From: Albidovulum sediminis
Lineage (GTDB): Bacteria; Pseudomonadota; Alphaproteobacteria; Rhodobacterales; Rhodobacteraceae
NCBI RefSeq assembly: GCF_025380365.1
Contig: NZ_JAOCQF010000002.1
Span: 142,846-206,845, forward strand
Direction: 5' to 3'
Length of the DNA stretch: 64,000 nt
Numbering within the stretch: position 1 is the stretch's first letter; the number at the start of each line of letters is the position of its first letter. The translations under genes were made by a program, and so were the position numbers. This document shows positions 36,379-44,582 of the stretch, one piece after another. A model generated the notes under the pieces. It was not told the origin of the DNA and made no database searches. It was given only the letters and a program-made list of their open reading frames with translations.

Positions 36379-37848
36379 TTAGTTTTCCCGGAAGCTACGG
36401 TCGAGCGACTGCACCAAGGGCTCCACAAGATAGGAGACAAGCGTACGCTCGCCGTCGAGGATATAGACTTCGGCCGGCATTCCGGGCATCAGCCGCAGAC
36501 CGGCAACCCTTTCCAGATCGCTCTCGTCGACCTCGACCTTCGCCAGGAAATAAGGCTCTCCGGTACGATCCTCGATCAGCCGGTCCGCAGATACGGACCT
36601 GAGCACGCCATGGATCTGCGGCAGGTTGCGCTGCCGGTAGGCAGTCAGCACGACCCGCGCCCGCATGCCGGGCTCGATCCGGTCGATGTCGGTGGGGCGG
36701 ATGCGCGCGTCGATGATCATCGGCATGTCCTGCGGCACGATCTCGAGCAGGGTCTGACCGGGCTTGACCACTTCCTGCGGGCTGCGCGGCGCGACGTTCA
36801 TCACCACGCCGGATATCGGCGCCCGGACCACCGTTCGGGACAGGATGTCGTCCAGCAGCGGGATGCGGCTGTCCACCTCGGAAAGCTGGCGCAGGATGTC
36901 GGCCAGTTCGCCGGTCGCGCGTTCCTGCACCTGGGCGTCCAGCGTCAGCAGCGAGAGTTCCGTCTCTCCGATCTTTTCGTGGTTTTCGGCGATGCGGGCG
37001 CGATTGCCCGCGATCTCCACCTCGATCTCGGCGGCTGCACATCGCAGCGAGAGGATGCGGGAGGCATGTTCGAGCCCGCGGTCCAGCAGGGTCTGGACCG
37101 TCGCCGTCTCCTCCGCGATCAGGGCGGCCTGCTCCTCGCGCGCGGCGATGACCGCCTCAAGCCCGAGGTTCTGCTCGGCAAGCTGGGCAATCCGGCGATG
37201 CAGGATGCTGCGCTGCCCTTCGACGCTGGCCCGGCGGTCGCGGAAAAGTGCCTGCTGCGCCGCCACGACCTCGGCGCTGGCCGGATCCGCGACCAGATCG
37301 GCGGGAAAGGCGATCTCGGTCGCCCTGTCGCGCTCGGCCGAAAGGCGTGCGGCCGCGGCCGCCAGGTAGCGCCGCCGTTCGGCCAGCCCGGCGCGGTTGG
37401 CACGCGCTTCCACGTCATCAAGGACGATCAGAGGATCGCCCGCCAGCACGGCATCCCCCTCGCGCACATGGATGGCGCGGACGATCCCTCCCTCGAGGTG
37501 GTCCACCGACTTCCGGCTCCCGTCCGGTGAAACCACGCCCAGCGCGATCGACGCGCTGGCCAGCGGCGCCACCCAGGACCAGCCGGCGAATGCCAGCGCC
37601 AGCACCGCAATGGTCGCGTAACCCAGCCAGCGCGGCCCGCGTGTCAGCCGCGCAAGCCGGCGTCTGCCCGAGGAACTGGCCCCGGCAGAGAGAATGCCGC
37701 CCGCGATCGGAACGAGGAACAGCGCCGTGGCAAGCCCCGCGAGGGTCAGGAGGCGCGGGTCCGCGTCCTGCGCGGTGGCGGTCAGCGCGCCGACGAAATC
37801 ATCGAAGGCCGCCATCGTGGCGTCGAGCGTTTCCCTGAACACGGTCAT
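36379..37848 (-). CDS. HlyD-family type I secretion periplasmic adaptor
   Basis: A 489-residue membrane-fusion protein that would bridge an inner-membrane ABC exporter and an outer-membrane TolC channel. The membrane anchor GYATIAVLALAFAGWSWVAPLASA is followed by the lipoyl half-motif SVDHLEGGIVRAIHVREGDAVLAGDPLIVLDD, a long coiled coil (about residues 150-330), and the C-terminal RAPISGVVMNVAP and LIEDRTGEPYFLAKVEVD. Odd feature: about 75 residues precede the anchor and include a second hydrophobic stretch (LLTLAGLATALFLVPIAGGIL), longer than typical HlyD. It overlaps the ABC exporter stop by four bases. Confidence 0.9.
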   Translation of the reverse strand: MTVFRETLDATMAAFDDFVGALTATAQDADPRLLTLAGLATALFLVPIAGGILSAGASSSGRRRLARLTRGPRWLGYATIAVLALAFAGWSWVAPLASASIALGVVSPDGSRKSVDHLEGGIVRAIHVREGDAVLAGDPLIVLDDVEARANRAGLAERRRYLAAAAARLSAERDRATEIAFPADLVADPASAEVVAAQQALFRDRRASVEGQRSILHRRIAQLAEQNLGLEAVIAAREEQAALIAEETATVQTLLDRGLEHASRILSLRCAAAEIEVEIAGNRARIAENHEKIGETELSLLTLDAQVQERATGELADILRQLSEVDSRIPLLDDILSRTVVRAPISGVVMNVAPRSPQEVVKPGQTLLEIVPQDMPMIIDARIRPTDIDRIEPGMRARVVLTAYRQRNLPQIHGVLRSVSADRLIEDRTGEPYFLAKVEVDESDLERVAGLRLMPGMPAEVYILDGERTLVSYLVEPLVQSLDRSFREN

Positions 37849-39659
37849 GTCGGCACCTCGCAGTCATCTTCGTAGGCGTCACGCGACTGGGCCTGCGAAA
37901 CCTGGGCGGCCGCGGCCGCGGTTTCGGTTGGTGGCCGCCGACGCTTCTTGCGCAGCGCCGCAAGCGCCTCGACCGGCGTTGCGGGCGCATCCCCGTCAGT
38001 CATCGGCGCGGGTTTCAGGATGGTGGCGGTTTCGCCGAACTTCACCGCCTGGCCAGCGTGCAGTACCAGCGCGTGGTCGGTCACCCGCAAGACCCCGGCT
38101 CGGTGCGACACGACGATCACCGTCGTCCCCATCGCGCGGAGCCTGCCGATGGCCGCGATCAGCGCGCGGTCGCCCTCGGCGTCGAGGTTCGAATTCGGCT
38201 CGTCAAGCACGACAAAGGATGGATCGCCGAACAACGCGCGAGCCAGTCCGATCCGCTGGCATTGGCCGATCGAAAGCTGCGTCCCTGCATCGGTGACCAG
38301 GGTGTCATAACCCTCCGGAAGCCGCAGGATCAGGTCATGCGCTCCCGCAAGCTGCGCCGCGCGGATCACCGCCTCGTCCTCGGTCTTGCGGAAGCGGGCG
38401 ATGTTTTCCGCGATGGTTCCGGGGAACAGCCGGACCATTTGCGGCAGATAGCCGATGTACCGGCCGAGGTCGTCCGAATCCCAGGACGCGACGTCGGCGC
38501 CGTCCAGGCGGACATGGCCCGCGGTCGGACGGACCGCGCCGACCATAAGCCGGCACAGCGTCGACTTGCCCGCACCGGATTCGCCGACCACCCCGCAGAT
38601 GCTGCCGGGGGCAAGGGCGAAGGACACGCCGCGCAGGATCGGCGGCGCATCCGGCACCGCGTAGCTCAGGGCCGACGCCTCGACCCGGCCCGAGGGCCGC
38701 GGCAGGCGCAGCGGGTCGGCCGCGTCGGCCCGCTTTTCGAAGGCGGCTGCCAGACGTCCCTCGGCCGCGCGCTTGGCGGTGAACCGGCCCCAGGCCATCA
38801 GCGACCGTTCGACCGGGGCGAGCACGCGGCCCAGGATGATCGACGCCGCCACCATCGCGCCTGGCGTCGTTTCGCCATGCAGGACAAGCCAGGCGCCGCT
38901 GCCGAGGATGAGCACCTGAAGGGCCGGCCGCACCGCCCGCGTCAGGCTCACGATGCCGATCGTGATCTCGTCGACGCGTTGCCGCGCCTCCATCGCGGCG
39001 GTGTGCCGGTCCTGCCAGCGGTCGAAGATCGGACCTTCCATGCCGAGCGGCATGATCGTCTCCCCCTCGGCCACAAGGCGCGTCGCCGCCTCCTGCCCGC
39101 TGCGAAGGTCCGCCAGCGCCCTGCCAAGGCGACGGCGTGTCAGGACTTCGTTCGCAAGGCTGGCGGCGAAAAGGACAAGCGCCCCGGCGACCGCGACCAC
39201 ACCGAGCACGGGATGCAGCGCCCATATGAAGACGATGAACACGAAGCTCCAGGGCGCGTCATGGAAGGCGATCACCGCGTCGCTCTGGTAATAGTTCCGG
39301 AGGTCGGCGACGTCGCGGATGCCGCTTTCGAAGCGACCTTCGGACAGGAGCCGGCCCATATTGCGTCTCAGCACCGGCGCAGACAGTTCGGCGTCGATAT
39401 GGAGCGCCGCGCGCGACAGCATGACCCGCCGCGCCTGCTCCAGCACTCCGTAGGCCCCCAGCGCGACCAGCGCGACTACGGTCAGCCAGAGCAGCGTGTC
39501 GAGCGATCCGCTCGACAGCACGCGGTCATAGACCTGCAGCATGTAGATCGCGCTGACAAGCATCAGCAGGTTCGCCACTGACCCGAGCAGGAACAGAACC
39601 CATCTTTGGCGCCGCACGGCGCTCATCGCGTCCGAGAACTCGGAAGACCGCTTCGACAT
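37845..39659 (-). CDS. Type I secretion ABC exporter (PrtD/HlyB-like, no peptidase domain)
   Basis: A 604-residue exporter with an N-terminal six-helix membrane domain (starting near WVLFLLGSVANLLMLVSAIYMLQVYDRV) and a C-terminal ATPase. Walker A GESGAGKST, Q-loop IGYLPQ, Walker B FVVLDEPNSNLD and switch H in VVSHR are intact; the signature motif is unusual, LSIGQCQR instead of LSGGQRQR. There is no C39 peptidase domain, so substrates would carry an uncleaved C-terminal signal. The tail after residue 555 is low-complexity and charged. The start at 39659 follows the adhesin gene by 55 bases; the adhesin is the likely cargo. Confidence 0.9.
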   Translation of the reverse strand: MSKRSSEFSDAMSAVRRQRWVLFLLGSVANLLMLVSAIYMLQVYDRVLSSGSLDTLLWLTVVALVALGAYGVLEQARRVMLSRAALHIDAELSAPVLRRNMGRLLSEGRFESGIRDVADLRNYYQSDAVIAFHDAPWSFVFIVFIWALHPVLGVVAVAGALVLFAASLANEVLTRRRLGRALADLRSGQEAATRLVAEGETIMPLGMEGPIFDRWQDRHTAAMEARQRVDEITIGIVSLTRAVRPALQVLILGSGAWLVLHGETTPGAMVAASIILGRVLAPVERSLMAWGRFTAKRAAEGRLAAAFEKRADAADPLRLPRPSGRVEASALSYAVPDAPPILRGVSFALAPGSICGVVGESGAGKSTLCRLMVGAVRPTAGHVRLDGADVASWDSDDLGRYIGYLPQMVRLFPGTIAENIARFRKTEDEAVIRAAQLAGAHDLILRLPEGYDTLVTDAGTQLSIGQCQRIGLARALFGDPSFVVLDEPNSNLDAEGDRALIAAIGRLRAMGTTVIVVSHRAGVLRVTDHALVLHAGQAVKFGETATILKPAPMTDGDAPATPVEALAALRKKRRRPPTETAAAAAQVSQAQSRDAYEDDCEVPT

Positions 39660-39714
39660 CGGTTGCCCCCCTTGAAGCGAGCCCGGGCAGGGCGCGGCCC
39701 CGCCCGGCGCACAA

Positions 39715-42714
39715 TCAGACGCCGGCCACCGCGTCGTTGTCGTAAAGTCCGGTGCCGTCGAGGCTGACCGAGAAGCTTGCCGTGTCGGTGTCACCGTCGA
39801 AGTCGGTGATCTGCACGGTGAAGTCGAACTTCTGGTCCGGCGTTGGCTGCGCCTCGGTGATGTTGAACCCGCCGATGTCGAAGCCGTCGCCGTCGGTATC
39901 CACGTTCTCGACCAGGGCAAGGTTGTGCTCGTCCGCGGTGATGAACTCGATGCTGTAATTGTCGGCCGCGTTGTAGATGATCGCGCTGTGGTTGCCCGAA
40001 CCGTCGTCGATGAAGTCGACGTCGATCACGGCGTCGTCGACCTCCGCGACATAGGCCCCGCCGGTCAGGGCCCAGTGCTCCAGGATGGTGCCGCCGCCGT
40101 CGCGCACGATCACCTCGACGATATCCTCCTGCGAGGCGCCTGTGAGCGGATTCTGCAGGAAGGCGTAGGCCTCGGCGTCCGTGTCGACCCCGTCGGCATC
40201 CGTGCCGCCCGACACCGGCACCACCGCGCTGTAGGCGGTGATCTGCAGATCCACGAGACTACCGTTGGGCGTGACCTGCGAGATGTCGACCTCTGCCCCG
40301 TTAGAAGGCATCAGCGCGGCGAAGTTGAGGTAATCCGCATCGCCATAGGCCGTGGTCAGTTGCGACGACGATCCGACGCCGACCACGATGGTGTCGGCCT
40401 CCGGATCATCGACATAGGCGATGAACATGCCCTCGCCGGAATCGGTGGTCTGGTTGTCGATGGCAAGCGCGGTGCCCGAGTTCTGTGCGTTCGAGGAGTT
40501 GACGAAATGGCCCGCGCTGCCGCCGACGACCGCCTGACCCGCCTTCGTCCCCGAGGTGACAAGGTTCACGCCCTCGCCGAACACGAGGATCGCCGGCCCG
40601 TCGGGATCGACCACCCCGCCCTGGTCCTTGGCGCCGAACACGCCGTAGATCTGCTTGCCCGAGGGGAAGCCGTCGAAGTCGAAGTTCAGTTCCGCCGGCG
40701 GCGGGTTCTGGTAGACCGAGAAGGTGTAGGTGCCGTTGGTCTGGTCGAGAACGACGTCGTAGTACTTGGTGTCGCCCGCGGTGAATCCGGCCACCCCGTC
40801 GCCGTCGACATAGTAGGTCACCGTCGTCGCGTCGCTGCTCAGCTCCGCCAGCAGACCCGGCACGGCGGCGGGCGCATTGCCCGAGGTGTCGCCGCTGTAG
40901 CTGGTGAAGGTGTAGGTCTTCGTGCCCGCGGCCGACAGGTTCGTGGCGTTGTTCTCGTCCGCGCCGATGACCCCGTTCAGCGTCTTGGTCGCAGACTCGC
41001 CGGACGCGAAGTCGATCGTCGAATTGGCAATGGGCCCGATCGCGGAGATGTCGTCGACCACCGTGATCTCGAAGGTCGAGGCCGGCAGCCCGATCGTGTC
41101 GTCGTCGTAGTCCGCCGCCTGCACGACCGAGGAGAAGTCGATCGTCAGGCTGCTCTGGCCGTTGCCGGTGGCGTGGTCGAGCTGGTCGAACTGGGTGTAG
41201 GTATAGGTCCCGTCGCCATCGAGCACGAGCGTGAACACCGTGATCGCGCCCGCCGTCGCCGTCAGCGTGTCGCCGACGACGGCATAGCTGAGCGCCACCC
41301 CCTTCGAGGAAAGCGCGGGCAGGCCCGAGGTGTCGACGAGAAGCGACCAGGCCGCCGGCTCGTCCGTCCCCGCGGTCACGAGGGCCGACAGGTCGCCCGT
41401 CGCCGTCAGCGGGTTGGTGCCCGTGTCGCTGCCGTCCGAGAGCGCCGTCTGCAGGTCGTCCTCGTCGACCGACCCGCTTTCCGTCCCGCCGGTCAGCACC
41501 GGCACGTCGTCCTGGACCGCATAGGTCAGGAACCCGGCCTCGGTCGCGAGCGGGTCGTTGTCGGCATCGAGGATCAGCAGCATGGCCGAGAAGTCGATAA
41601 CGCTGACGGTGCCCCCGCCCGCAAGCAGGAGCGCGGTATTCTCGCCCCCGCCGGCCGCATGGTCGAGCTGGTCGTTGAGCGTCAGCGTTGCCGCGCCGAC
41701 ACTGCTGACTGAGAAGGTGAAGACGAGCCGCTCCCCGGCGCCGCCCTTGTCGACCCAGGCACGGATCACGTCCGCCCCGCCCATGGAGGCGTCGTCAAGC
41801 GTCAGCTCGTAATCGACCGCCTCGCCCTTCGACAGAAGCGCAGGCAGCACGGTATCGGGGTCGATGTCGTCGAGGTTGTAGGACAGCGGCGCGTCGGCCC
41901 CGGTCGAGGTAACACCGTCCGAGAGGTCGATCGTCGCGGTATGCGCGTCCACCGAGGCATCCTCGTTGTTGCCGGTGCTGAGCGCATTGGCCAGATCGTC
42001 TTCCTCCAGCGTCTCGGTGCCGATGTCCTCGCCCGTCGGCCCGTCGTCCTGGATGTTGACCTTGTCGCCGATGTATTCGGTGTCGACATGGGTGTCGCCG
42101 TCGGCGTCGGTCACGGTCAGCACCGCCTGGATGGCGGTGTCGAGCATGGTCGCGGTCTGGTCGGCGGTGGTGTTGGGCAGATGCTCGACCGCGCCGTACT
42201 GCACCACCTGCAGGAGGCCGGTCTGGGTGATCGAGACTGCCAGCACCACCGCGCCGGCCGCACCGCCCTCGCGCCCGACGATGATCATTTCGCCGTTGTG
42301 CTCCTCGACGAAGAGGATGATGTCGGCGCCCGAGATCGCGTTCAGGCCGCTGTCGGTGCCGGCAAGGTTGGGAATGGTCAGCGACCAGACCGCGCTGTCG
42401 GTCGCGGCGGCGCCGTCGGTGCCGAAGGCGGTGCCGGCGGTGCTGACCACCGCGCCGGCGCTTTGCGCCCAGCCGATGGCCGTCGCGGGCAAGCCGTCGC
42501 CGGTGGCAAAGACCGTCGGGACTGCGCCTGCCTGATCGGTGTCGGCCTGCACGCCCGCCGTTTCGTCATGCGTCACCGTCACGCCGGTGTCGGTGATGGC
42601 CGCCGTCGGCCCGTCGTCGTCCACGAGCAGGCTGCCGCCCACCGGCGTCGTCTCGACGATCCCCTGCGAGGTGTCGACGCGGCCGACATCGAACTTGCCG
42701 GCGATGTCGGTCAC
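39715..42714 (-). CDS. T1SS-repeat (DUF5801/VCBS-like) adhesin, 5'-truncated
   Basis: About 1000 residues of acidic, Asp/Gly/Thr-rich sequence made of T1SS-143 type repeats: repeated units contain LPALLSKGEAVDYEL / LPALSSKGVALSYAV, DQLDHA-x-G, and D-x-D-x-D calcium-type loops (VTDADGDTHVDTEY, VDTDGDGFDIGG, ITDFDGDTDTASFSVSL). Such proteins are exported by the T1SS encoded directly downstream. No start codon with a ribosome site or N-terminal domain is visible: upstream the frame stays open only to a stop at 42736-42738, and there the sequence becomes a LysR gene on the other strand. The gene has therefore lost its 5' end and may be a pseudogene. Confidence 0.75.
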   Translation of the reverse strand: MTDIAGKFDVGRVDTSQGIVETTPVGGSLLVDDDGPTAAITDTGVTVTHDETAGVQADTDQAGAVPTVFATGDGLPATAIGWAQSAGAVVSTAGTAFGTDGAAATDSAVWSLTIPNLAGTDSGLNAISGADIILFVEEHNGEMIIVGREGGAAGAVVLAVSITQTGLLQVVQYGAVEHLPNTTADQTATMLDTAIQAVLTVTDADGDTHVDTEYIGDKVNIQDDGPTGEDIGTETLEEDDLANALSTGNNEDASVDAHTATIDLSDGVTSTGADAPLSYNLDDIDPDTVLPALLSKGEAVDYELTLDDASMGGADVIRAWVDKGGAGERLVFTFSVSSVGAATLTLNDQLDHAAGGGENTALLLAGGGTVSVIDFSAMLLILDADNDPLATEAGFLTYAVQDDVPVLTGGTESGSVDEDDLQTALSDGSDTGTNPLTATGDLSALVTAGTDEPAAWSLLVDTSGLPALSSKGVALSYAVVGDTLTATAGAITVFTLVLDGDGTYTYTQFDQLDHATGNGQSSLTIDFSSVVQAADYDDDTIGLPASTFEITVVDDISAIGPIANSTIDFASGESATKTLNGVIGADENNATNLSAAGTKTYTFTSYSGDTSGNAPAAVPGLLAELSSDATTVTYYVDGDGVAGFTAGDTKYYDVVLDQTNGTYTFSVYQNPPPAELNFDFDGFPSGKQIYGVFGAKDQGGVVDPDGPAILVFGEGVNLVTSGTKAGQAVVGGSAGHFVNSSNAQNSGTALAIDNQTTDSGEGMFIAYVDDPEADTIVVGVGSSSQLTTAYGDADYLNFAALMPSNGAEVDISQVTPNGSLVDLQITAYSAVVPVSGGTDADGVDTDAEAYAFLQNPLTGASQEDIVEVIVRDGGGTILEHWALTGGAYVAEVDDAVIDVDFIDDGSGNHSAIIYNAADNYSIEFITADEHNLALVENVDTDGDGFDIGGFNITEAQPTPDQKFDFTVQITDFDGDTDTASFSVSLDGTGLYDNDAVAGV

Positions 42715-42717
42715 GGT

Positions 42718-43327
42718 GAAGCGGTTGCCCGCCTTCTACGGTGCCTGTCCGCAGGTCGAGGTCGAGTTCGATCTTGGTGACAGGTTCGTGGACCTGGTTC
42801 GCGGCGAAGCGGATATAGCAGTTCGCGTCGGACAACCTGGCGGATCCGAACTGAAACGCGAGCACCTGTTTCTTGGAGGCATGTTACCGCTGTGCACTCC
42901 GGAATTCGCCAAGACGCACGGGCTTGACGAAACAACTCGCGATCTGACTGGCATCCCGCTCTTCCGGTATTCGCCGACTTCGGGTGATCCCGCGATTGTT
43001 GGATGGGCCGAACTGCTCGAGCGGCACGGCATTCGGCGAGAGGATCCGGCTCCGCCCAATCGCGTCGCAGGAACCCGCGCCGCGCTTTCGGGGCACGGAC
43101 TCGTCTTGTGCGGGCTGGTGTCGAGCTTCGCCGAATTGCGATCGGGAAGGCTGGTCGCACCGCTTGGGCCGCGGCTCTATACGAAGTACTCCTTCCCCTA
43201 TGCCCTCGTCTGGTCGGCTGGCCGCTCGCTGACACCCGCCATGCGCAGTTTTCGTGGCTGGATACTCCGCGAACGCGAGGTATTTCTACGCGAGGCTTCT
43301 GAACTGGTCGGGGTGGAACTCAATTAG
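42718..43327 (+). pseudogene. LysR-family regulator, C-terminal fragment
   Basis: The plus frame from about 42718 encodes RLPAFYGACPQVEVEFDLGDRFVDLVRGEADIAVRVGQPG, then LPLCTPEFAKTHG and SGHGLVLCGLVSSFAELRSGRLVAPLG, the effector-binding domain of a GcvA-type LysR regulator. The DNA-binding N-terminus (about 95 residues) is missing; the sequence just upstream is the adhesin gene on the other strand. The frame ends at TAG 43325-43327. It cannot work as a regulator. Confidence 0.8.
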
Positions 43328-43690
43328 CGAAGGCCGAATCCTACCTGTGCTGTGCGCCGTGGGGCCGAAGGAACAAACAGTTCAGTGTCCACGTCTCCAC
43401 CTTCCTTGCTCTGCTGAATGCCAACGGCACCACGAAAGAGCCGCGCAACTTCGATAGTGTCGCCCATGGCATGACCGCCGAGGCATTCCGCCAAAGTGTC
43501 ATGGTTGCCTTCCCGATGTTGCCGGGCATCTTCGGCACCGGGATCGGGCTTTACCTGCAACGCGAAGACAGTGACATGGCTGAACAGATCATGCTGCACT
43601 TCGCTGAAAAGGACGTGCCGGTCCTGCCCGTGCATGACAGCTTCATCATTGCAGCCCAGCACAAGGATGAACTGGTCCGGGTCAAGTACT
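43324..43690 (+). pseudogene. Mobile-element protein remnant with VHDSFII motif
   Basis: An open plus-strand frame without a start encodes FSVHVSTFLALLNANG, then MLPGIFGTGIGLYLQREDSDMAEQIM and VPVLPVHDSFIIAAQHKDELVRV before diverging at about 43683. The GIGLxLQRxDSxxAE...VLPVHDSFI pattern is one I associate with the C-terminus of proteins on alphaproteobacterial mobile elements; HDSF also occurs at the active site of phage-type polymerases. The family is not certain. Both ends are lost; 43691-43903 has no recognisable gene. Confidence 0.5.
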
Positions 43691-43903
43691 TGCGATGCAG
43701 CTGTAAACGGAACAGTGCGAAGCAAAGGCCATCAGCTTCATCGGGGCATCCTGCTGGTCGAAGTCGTAGCCGCTCGTCGGCAAAGCGGGTTGAAGCCGGA
43801 CAATTAAACACTTGCCTGCGTGGGCTTTATCGCGGAGCATTCTTCCGGGGGCTGGCATTGACGGAGTGTCAGCGATGCGTTTGCTAGTCGGCTTGAGGTT
43901 CCC

Positions 43904-44455
43904 GTGCTCAAGCTCATAGTGCGTCTGATTTTCGGGGGCGGTTCCGCTCCGAGAGGAAGCGCCCCCTCGTCGAGCGAGGACGATTACAGGAGCGTGTGGC
44001 AACCTGAGAAAGCGCCACAGCGGCGAGTTGCAGTTAGCGTCCGCGTTACAGAACCAGCACCAGCACGACAGACGACTTTATCCGGCAAGTGCTACGTGAT
44101 TGACGGGGATACGATCCAGATCGGCGAGGTCCGGTTACGGCTGGCCGGCATAGATGCACCAGAACTTAAGCACCCATGGGGGCAGAAGGCCAAATGGGAG
44201 TTGGTCCAGCTCTGCAAGGGGCAGATCATTACCGCAGAGATTGCAGTCGACATTTCATACGACCGGCTGGTTGCTACCTGCTACCTTCCCGATGGTCGGG
44301 ACTTGAGCGCAGAGATGGTTCGGCGAGGGTTGGCCCTGGATTGGCACAACTTCTCAGGCGGCAAATACGCCCACCTGGAACCCGAAGGCGCACGCAAGAG
44401 GCACTGGAAAGCCGCCGCAAGGCAGCGCGGGCACATGCATGCTTTTCATAAGTGA
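43904..44455 (+). CDS. Thermonuclease (SNase)-like protein
   Basis: A 183-residue protein with a staphylococcal-nuclease fold domain from about residue 60: SGKCYVIDGDTIQIGEVRLRLAGIDAPELKHPWG, then RLVATCYLPDGRDLSAEMVRRGLALDW. The IDGDTI and RLAGIDAPE motifs and the late arginine-containing helix are those of the active family. The N-terminus is a hydrophobic stretch (MLKLIVRLIFGGG) followed by a low-complexity linker; it may be a membrane anchor. GTG 43904 follows TTGAGG. Base composition is lower in GC than the core genes. It converges on the restriction endonuclease gene. Confidence 0.82.
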   Translation: MLKLIVRLIFGGGSAPRGSAPSSSEDDYRSVWQPEKAPQRRVAVSVRVTEPAPARQTTLSGKCYVIDGDTIQIGEVRLRLAGIDAPELKHPWGQKAKWELVQLCKGQIITAEIAVDISYDRLVATCYLPDGRDLSAEMVRRGLALDWHNFSGGKYAHLEPEGARKRHWKAAARQRGHMHAFHK

Positions 44456-44582
44456 AGTTGGCATTCGGCCCAAAGCCGCCATTCCCCAGAGAACTTCGTC
44501 TCTGGTGCGACGCCCCATATAGCGGCCGTCCACAAGGGATGAAAGTGAAGCGCCCGAGCAATAACAGGAACAGCGAGCGTCG

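Noticed and set aside
39715-42714. Classical RTX nonapeptide toxin
   Set aside because: The GGxGxDxUx repeats are absent; the repeats are of the T1SS-143/VCBS-like type.
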